Source: Eggerthellaceae bacterium UBA5906 (GTDB taxonomy: Bacteria; Actinomycetota; Coriobacteriia; Coriobacteriales; Eggerthellaceae). Taken from it: a stretch of DNA of 20,223 nt. The first letter of the stretch is position 1. Each line of letters starts with the position of its first letter. Made by a program: the position numbers and the translations under genes. The DNA lies in assembly GCA_002431805.1 (NCBI GenBank), contig DJEE01000157.1, positions 19,901-40,123 of the forward strand, in the 5' to 3' direction. A model generated the notes under the pieces. That model did not search any database. It saw only the letters and a list, made by a program, of their open reading frames with translations, and was not told the DNA's origin. This document shows, piece after piece, positions 17,604 through 20,223 of the stretch.

Positions 17604-18791
17604 ATGAAGGCATCTCGCATTATCTCAACGGTTTGCGCGATGGGCTTGTCGGCTGCGTGCCTTATGGGCGTTGCCGGTTGCTCAAGCAACAACCAATCTT
17701 CCGGTTCGGGTGCGGTGGCCGCAACCATCAACGGCACCAACATTTACGAAGACACGGTAACGGACTACATCCAAAGCGTTCGCGAGCAGCAGGGCCTGAC
17801 CGACGATGATTCTTGGGGCAATTACCTGGCGCAGATGGGAACCGATCCTGCTGGCGTTCGCGAGCAGATCATCAACACCTACGTCACGCGCGAGCTCATC
17901 AACTCCGGTGCCGAGGAAAAGGGCATCACGGTGGACAGCTCCGAGGTTGACAGCTACGTTGACAAGATGAAGTCCAACTACGACAGCGATGACAAGTGGC
18001 AGTCCGCCCTTGAGCAGGCAGGCATGACCGAGGATGAGTATCGTTCCGAGATTGAGCTGCAGCTGAAGGCCAAGGCGCTGTACAACACGTTCACGTCCGA
18101 TGAAGAACCTTCCAACGACGATATGGTGCAGTATGCGCAGATGTACGCTAGCGCATATGACGGCGCCAAGCGTTCCAGCCACATCCTGTTCAACTCCGAC
18201 GACGAGGCAACGGCTCAAGACGTGCTGAACAAGATCAACTCCGGTGAGCTTGATTTCGCCGAGGCCGCCAAGCAGTATTCTCAGGACAGCGGCTCGAAGG
18301 ACAACGGCGGCGACGTGGGTTGGGATAAGACCAACTCCTTCGTTCAGGAATACACCGATGCCCTGAACGGCCTTGACAAGGGTCAGGTAAGCGGCTTGGT
18401 GACCAGCACTTATGGTATCCACATCATCAAGTGTACCGACGTGTACAACGCCCCGAAGGAAACGGCCGGCGACGGCAGCCAAACGGTGAAGGTGACCAGC
18501 ATCGACCAAATTCCGAGCGAGTGGCAGGAAACCATCAAGGAATCGCTGCAGTCCCAAGGCCAGACCACGAACTACCAAAACTGGCTGAAGGAGAAGAAAG
18601 AATCTTCCGACTTGCAGATCAATGACATGCCCTCCGACCTGCCTTACGACGTTGATATGTCGAAGTATCAGACGGACTCTTCCGACAGCTCCCCGGATTC
18701 CAGCTCCGATAGCACTGATTCCGCCGCAACGTCCGATAGTTCTGCCGACAACACCGCCAGCGCTGAGGAAACGAAGTCTTCCGCAAACTAG
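17604..18791 (+). CDS. Parvulin-type peptidyl-prolyl isomerase lipoprotein (PrsA/SurA-like)
   Basis: 395-residue extracytoplasmic foldase that assists secreted proteins. The signal peptide (residues 1-25) ends in lipobox VAGC with lipidated Cys26. A SurA-N-like helical region covers about 37-165, then the PpiC/parvulin domain at about 190-280 (RSSHILFNSDDEATAQDVL, SQDSGSKDNGGDVGW, TSTYGIHIIKC). A Ser/Asp/Thr-rich tail (357-395) follows and is probably disordered. The start is ATG 17604 with ribosome site AGGAAGG; the frame stays open upstream to 17268 but lacks any domain there. It is followed by a terminator and the ABC ATPase. Distantly related SurA-like chaperones cannot be excluded. Confidence 0.93.
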   Translation: MKASRIISTVCAMGLSAACLMGVAGCSSNNQSSGSGAVAATINGTNIYEDTVTDYIQSVREQQGLTDDDSWGNYLAQMGTDPAGVREQIINTYVTRELINSGAEEKGITVDSSEVDSYVDKMKSNYDSDDKWQSALEQAGMTEDEYRSEIELQLKAKALYNTFTSDEEPSNDDMVQYAQMYASAYDGAKRSSHILFNSDDEATAQDVLNKINSGELDFAEAAKQYSQDSGSKDNGGDVGWDKTNSFVQEYTDALNGLDKGQVSGLVTSTYGIHIIKCTDVYNAPKETAGDGSQTVKVTSIDQIPSEWQETIKESLQSQGQTTNYQNWLKEKKESSDLQINDMPSDLPYDVDMSKYQTDSSDSSPDSSSDSTDSAATSDSSADNTASAEETKSSAN

Positions 18792-18818
18792 CTTTGCCAA
18801 AGGCGCAAAACCGTTCAT

Positions 18819-18857
18819 AAGAAGGGAACCCACCTGATGCGGGTTCCCTTCTTCGTT
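18819..18857 (+). terminator. Terminator after lipoprotein gene
   Basis: Perfect 13-bp stem AAGAAGGGAACCC/GGGTTCCCTTCTT around a 9-base loop, followed by CGTTT. It separates the lipoprotein gene from the ABC ATPase gene. Confidence 0.85.
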
Positions 18858-18874
18858 TAAGCAAGGATGTAACT

Positions 18875-19690
18875 ATGTGTGAACAAAACCAGCCTCGTCA
18901 GCCCCTGTTTGAGCTTGATGACGCCGAAGTTGTGCGTAAAAGCCGCACGATCTTGCATGTTGACTCGTTTAGCTTGGCGCAAGGTGAAAACATTGCGCTT
19001 CTAGGGCCGAACGGTGCGGGCAAATCTACGTTCGTGAAGCTGATTACGCGCGAAGTGATGCCGTTGTATCGTGAAAAGCCGCCGGTGAAGTTCAACGGCA
19101 ACCCGCGCGCAACGCTTGACGAGGTTAAAAAGACGCTTGGCGTGGTGTCATCGACCATGCAAGACCAAATTACTGTGCATTTGCCCGCGGTGGACATTGT
19201 GGAAGGCGGCCTGTTCGGCACGCTTGGCTTGCCGCGGCACGTGCACCCCGATGAGCATACGCATGCTAAGGCGCTTGAGGCCATGGAGATGCTTGGGGTG
19301 GCGAAGCTTGCCAATCAGGACATCATGACCATGTCAAGCGGTCAGGCACGCCGTGTGTTATTTGCTCGTGCGCTGGTGCATGAACCGAGCACGTTGCTGC
19401 TTGACGAACCTTGCACGGGCCTTGACCCCGAGGGCATGTACTATGTGCGTTCGAGCATGCGCGACCTGGCGCGTGCAGGCAAAGGAATCGTGCTTATCAC
19501 GCACTACCCGGAAGATATTATTCCCGAAATCAAGCGCTTGGTGCTGATAAAGGAAGGCAAGCTGTTTGCAGACGGCGCTAAAGAAGACATGCTTACTGAC
19601 GAGATGATGAGCTCGCTGTTTGATGTGCCGCTGCAGGTTGCGAAAAATGGCAAAAACAATGAGTATTTTTCTCTTGTGAGTTCGTACTAA
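18875..19690 (+). CDS. Stand-alone ABC transporter ATP-binding protein
   Basis: 271-residue ATPase. Walker A GPNGAGKST (44-52), Q-loop Gln96 (SSTMQDQI), signature MSSGQARRVL (153-162, divergent from LSGGQ), Walker B TLLLDEPCTGLD (173-184) and H-loop His210 (LITHYPED). No permease gene lies beside it in the window; it resembles YlmA/ModF-like single ATPases whose partner is unknown. ATG 18875 has ribosome site AAGGATG five bases upstream. It follows the terminator of the lipoprotein gene, and tRNA-Ser comes 74 bases later. The substrate cannot be inferred from sequence alone. Confidence 0.92.
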   Translation: MCEQNQPRQPLFELDDAEVVRKSRTILHVDSFSLAQGENIALLGPNGAGKSTFVKLITREVMPLYREKPPVKFNGNPRATLDEVKKTLGVVSSTMQDQITVHLPAVDIVEGGLFGTLGLPRHVHPDEHTHAKALEAMEMLGVAKLANQDIMTMSSGQARRVLFARALVHEPSTLLLDEPCTGLDPEGMYYVRSSMRDLARAGKGIVLITHYPEDIIPEIKRLVLIKEGKLFADGAKEDMLTDEMMSSLFDVPLQVAKNGKNNEYFSLVSSY

Positions 19691-19702
19691 ATGAGGTAAA
19701 CT
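19674..19702 (+). promoter_or_regulatory. Possible promoter of tRNA-Ser(GGA)
   Basis: TTGTGA (19674-19679), 17-base spacer, TAAACT (19697-19702), overlapping the end of the ABC ATPase gene. Moderate match to the housekeeping consensus; the tRNA starts about 57 bases downstream. Confidence 0.4.
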
Positions 19703-19764
19703 ACTAAACCGCTGCATGGGCACACGAGAAACAACGTGGACGCTATGCGGAACTTTAAGCAAGC

Positions 19765-19856
19765 GGAGAGATGACCGAGCTGGCCGAAGGTGCACGATTG
19801 GAAATCGTGTATACGCCACAAGCGTATCTGGGGTTCGAATCCCCATCTCTCCGCCA
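19765..19856 (+). tRNA. tRNA-Ser (anticodon GGA)
   Basis: 92 bases including CCA. Acceptor GGAGAGA pairs with TCTCTCC. Anticodon arm CACGA-TTGGAAA-TCGTG gives GGA (19800-19802). A long variable arm (TATACGCCACAAGCGTAT) marks it as a class II serine tRNA. Confidence 0.97.
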
Positions 19857-19865
19857 GATTATCCC

Positions 19866-19894
19866 GGCGGAACCTTTACGGTAACGCCTTTTTT
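19866..19894 (+). terminator. Terminator after tRNA-Ser(GGA)
   Basis: GGCG and ACC pair with GGT and CGCC across two internal mismatches, followed by TTTTTT. It ends transcription before the next tRNA. Confidence 0.65.
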
Positions 19895-19935
19895 ATAGGT
19901 CGGTATTTGAAAAACCAGCCGGCCTCACCCCATGC

Positions 19936-20028
19936 GGAGGGGTGGCAGAGTGGTTGAATGCGGCGGTCTCGAAAACCGTTTCACCGGTATTCCCGGTGAC
20001 GAGGGTTCGAATCCCTCCTCCTCCGCCA
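19936..20028 (+). tRNA. tRNA-Ser (anticodon CGA)
   Basis: 93 bases including CCA. Acceptor GGAGGGG pairs with CTCCTCC (one G-T). Anticodon arm GCGGT-CTCGAAA-ACCGT gives CGA (19970-19972). A long variable arm (CACCGGTATTCCCGGTG) marks the serine type. Its last 20 bases plus three downstream recur at 20201-20223. Confidence 0.97.
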
Positions 20029-20031
20029 GGA
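20009..20031 (+). repeat. tRNA-Ser 3'-end repeat, left copy
   Basis: 23 bases from inside the T-loop through CCA and GGA, identical to 20201-20223. This is the part of a tRNA most often used as an attachment site by integrases. Confidence 0.85.
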
Positions 20032-20036
20032 ATTCT

Positions 20037-20070
20037 AAGGTCCTTGCCACGGCAGGGACCTTTTCTTTTT
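20037..20070 (+). terminator. Terminator after tRNA-Ser(CGA)
   Basis: AAGGTCC pairs with GGACCTT, with TGC/GCA inside, followed by TTCTTTTT. Typical intrinsic terminator eight bases after the tRNA. Confidence 0.8.
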
Positions 20071-20223
20071 GGTTTGCCTCGCAGGGGATTCGAACCGATG
20101 AGGTGGAATCCCGTTAAGAAAACGTGCCAGTGGCACGTTTTTAGGGATTCGCCCGACCGAGCTTGCGAGGGAGGGGTAGGCGTTCGCGCAGCGAACGCAT
20201 GAATCCCTCCTCCTCCGCCAGGA
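20071..20223 (+). repeat. tRNA-derived repeat segment at window edge
   Basis: No gene. It contains GGGATTCGAACC (20087-20098, an inverted T-arm sequence), GGAATCCC (20105-20112), a terminator-like hairpin (20119-20142, stem AAAACGTGCC), AGGGATTC (20143-20150), a hairpin with 8-bp arms GCGTTCGC/GCGAACGC (20180-20198) and the right copy of the 23-base tRNA repeat (20201-20223). It may be an integration remnant or a tRNA-derived repeat element; the right side is cut off by the window end. Confidence 0.6.

Noticed and set aside
19358..19846. Minus-strand frame opposite the ABC ATPase and tRNA-Ser(GGA)
   Set aside because: Shadow of the ATPase gene, beginning inside the tRNA; no domain recognised.
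19942..20202. 86-residue open frame across tRNA-Ser(CGA) and downstream
   Set aside because: It reads through a complete tRNA gene and its terminator; the peptide is a known type of false ORF produced by serine tRNA sequence.

Overview
This window is the replication-origin neighbourhood of a bacterial chromosome. Gene order and protein features point to a high-GC Gram-positive, most likely a member of the Coriobacteriia (Eggerthellaceae-like). The evidence is a short Gram-positive-type YidC, a recF-dciA-gyrB-gyrA block followed by tRNA-Ile and tRNA-Ala as in other Actinomycetota, a lipoprotein-type parvulin, and moderately high GC. The taxon is an inference; no 16S or database match was available.

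Layout. Bases 40-1606 hold the minus-strand operon rpmH-rnpA-yidD-yidC, driven by a near-consensus promoter at 1642-1669. Bases 1607-2580 are non-coding and AT-rich towards the right. They contain five consensus DnaA boxes and several near matches, and are the best candidate for oriC. From 2581 genes run rightwards: an unusual GHKL-ATPase/winged-helix protein, dnaA, a second AT-rich intergenic region with a parS site, dnaN, recF, a DciA/DUF721 protein, gyrB and gyrA. A convergent minus-strand DUF151 (BFN) gene follows at 13823-14335. Then come tRNA-Ile(GAT), tRNA-Ala(TGC), a J-domain membrane protein, typA/bipA, a parvulin-type lipoprotein, a stand-alone ABC ATPase and two tRNA-Ser genes (GGA, CGA). 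The right edge is a small repeat-rich segment that re-uses the 3' end of the last tRNA-Ser.

Three ParB-binding parS sites (1-15, truncated by the window edge; 5476-5491; 13796-13811) sit within 14 kb. The two complete ones are cores of longer perfect palindromes. Together the genes cover initiation (DnaA, oriC), helicase loading (DciA), the sliding clamp (DnaN), repair (RecF), supercoiling (GyrAB), segregation (parS), tRNA and ribosome functions (RnpA, L34, BipA, tRNAs) and membrane protein biogenesis (YidC, YidD, parvulin).

The most interesting item is the GHKL/winged-helix protein placed between oriC and dnaA, in a slot where most bacteria have no gene. It combines an anti-sigma/histidine-kinase-like ATP-binding fold, a long Gln/Pro/Tyr-rich linker and a C-terminal DNA-binding domain. 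I know of no characterised function for it. Second is the tRNA-derived repeat cluster at the right edge, which may be an integration scar.
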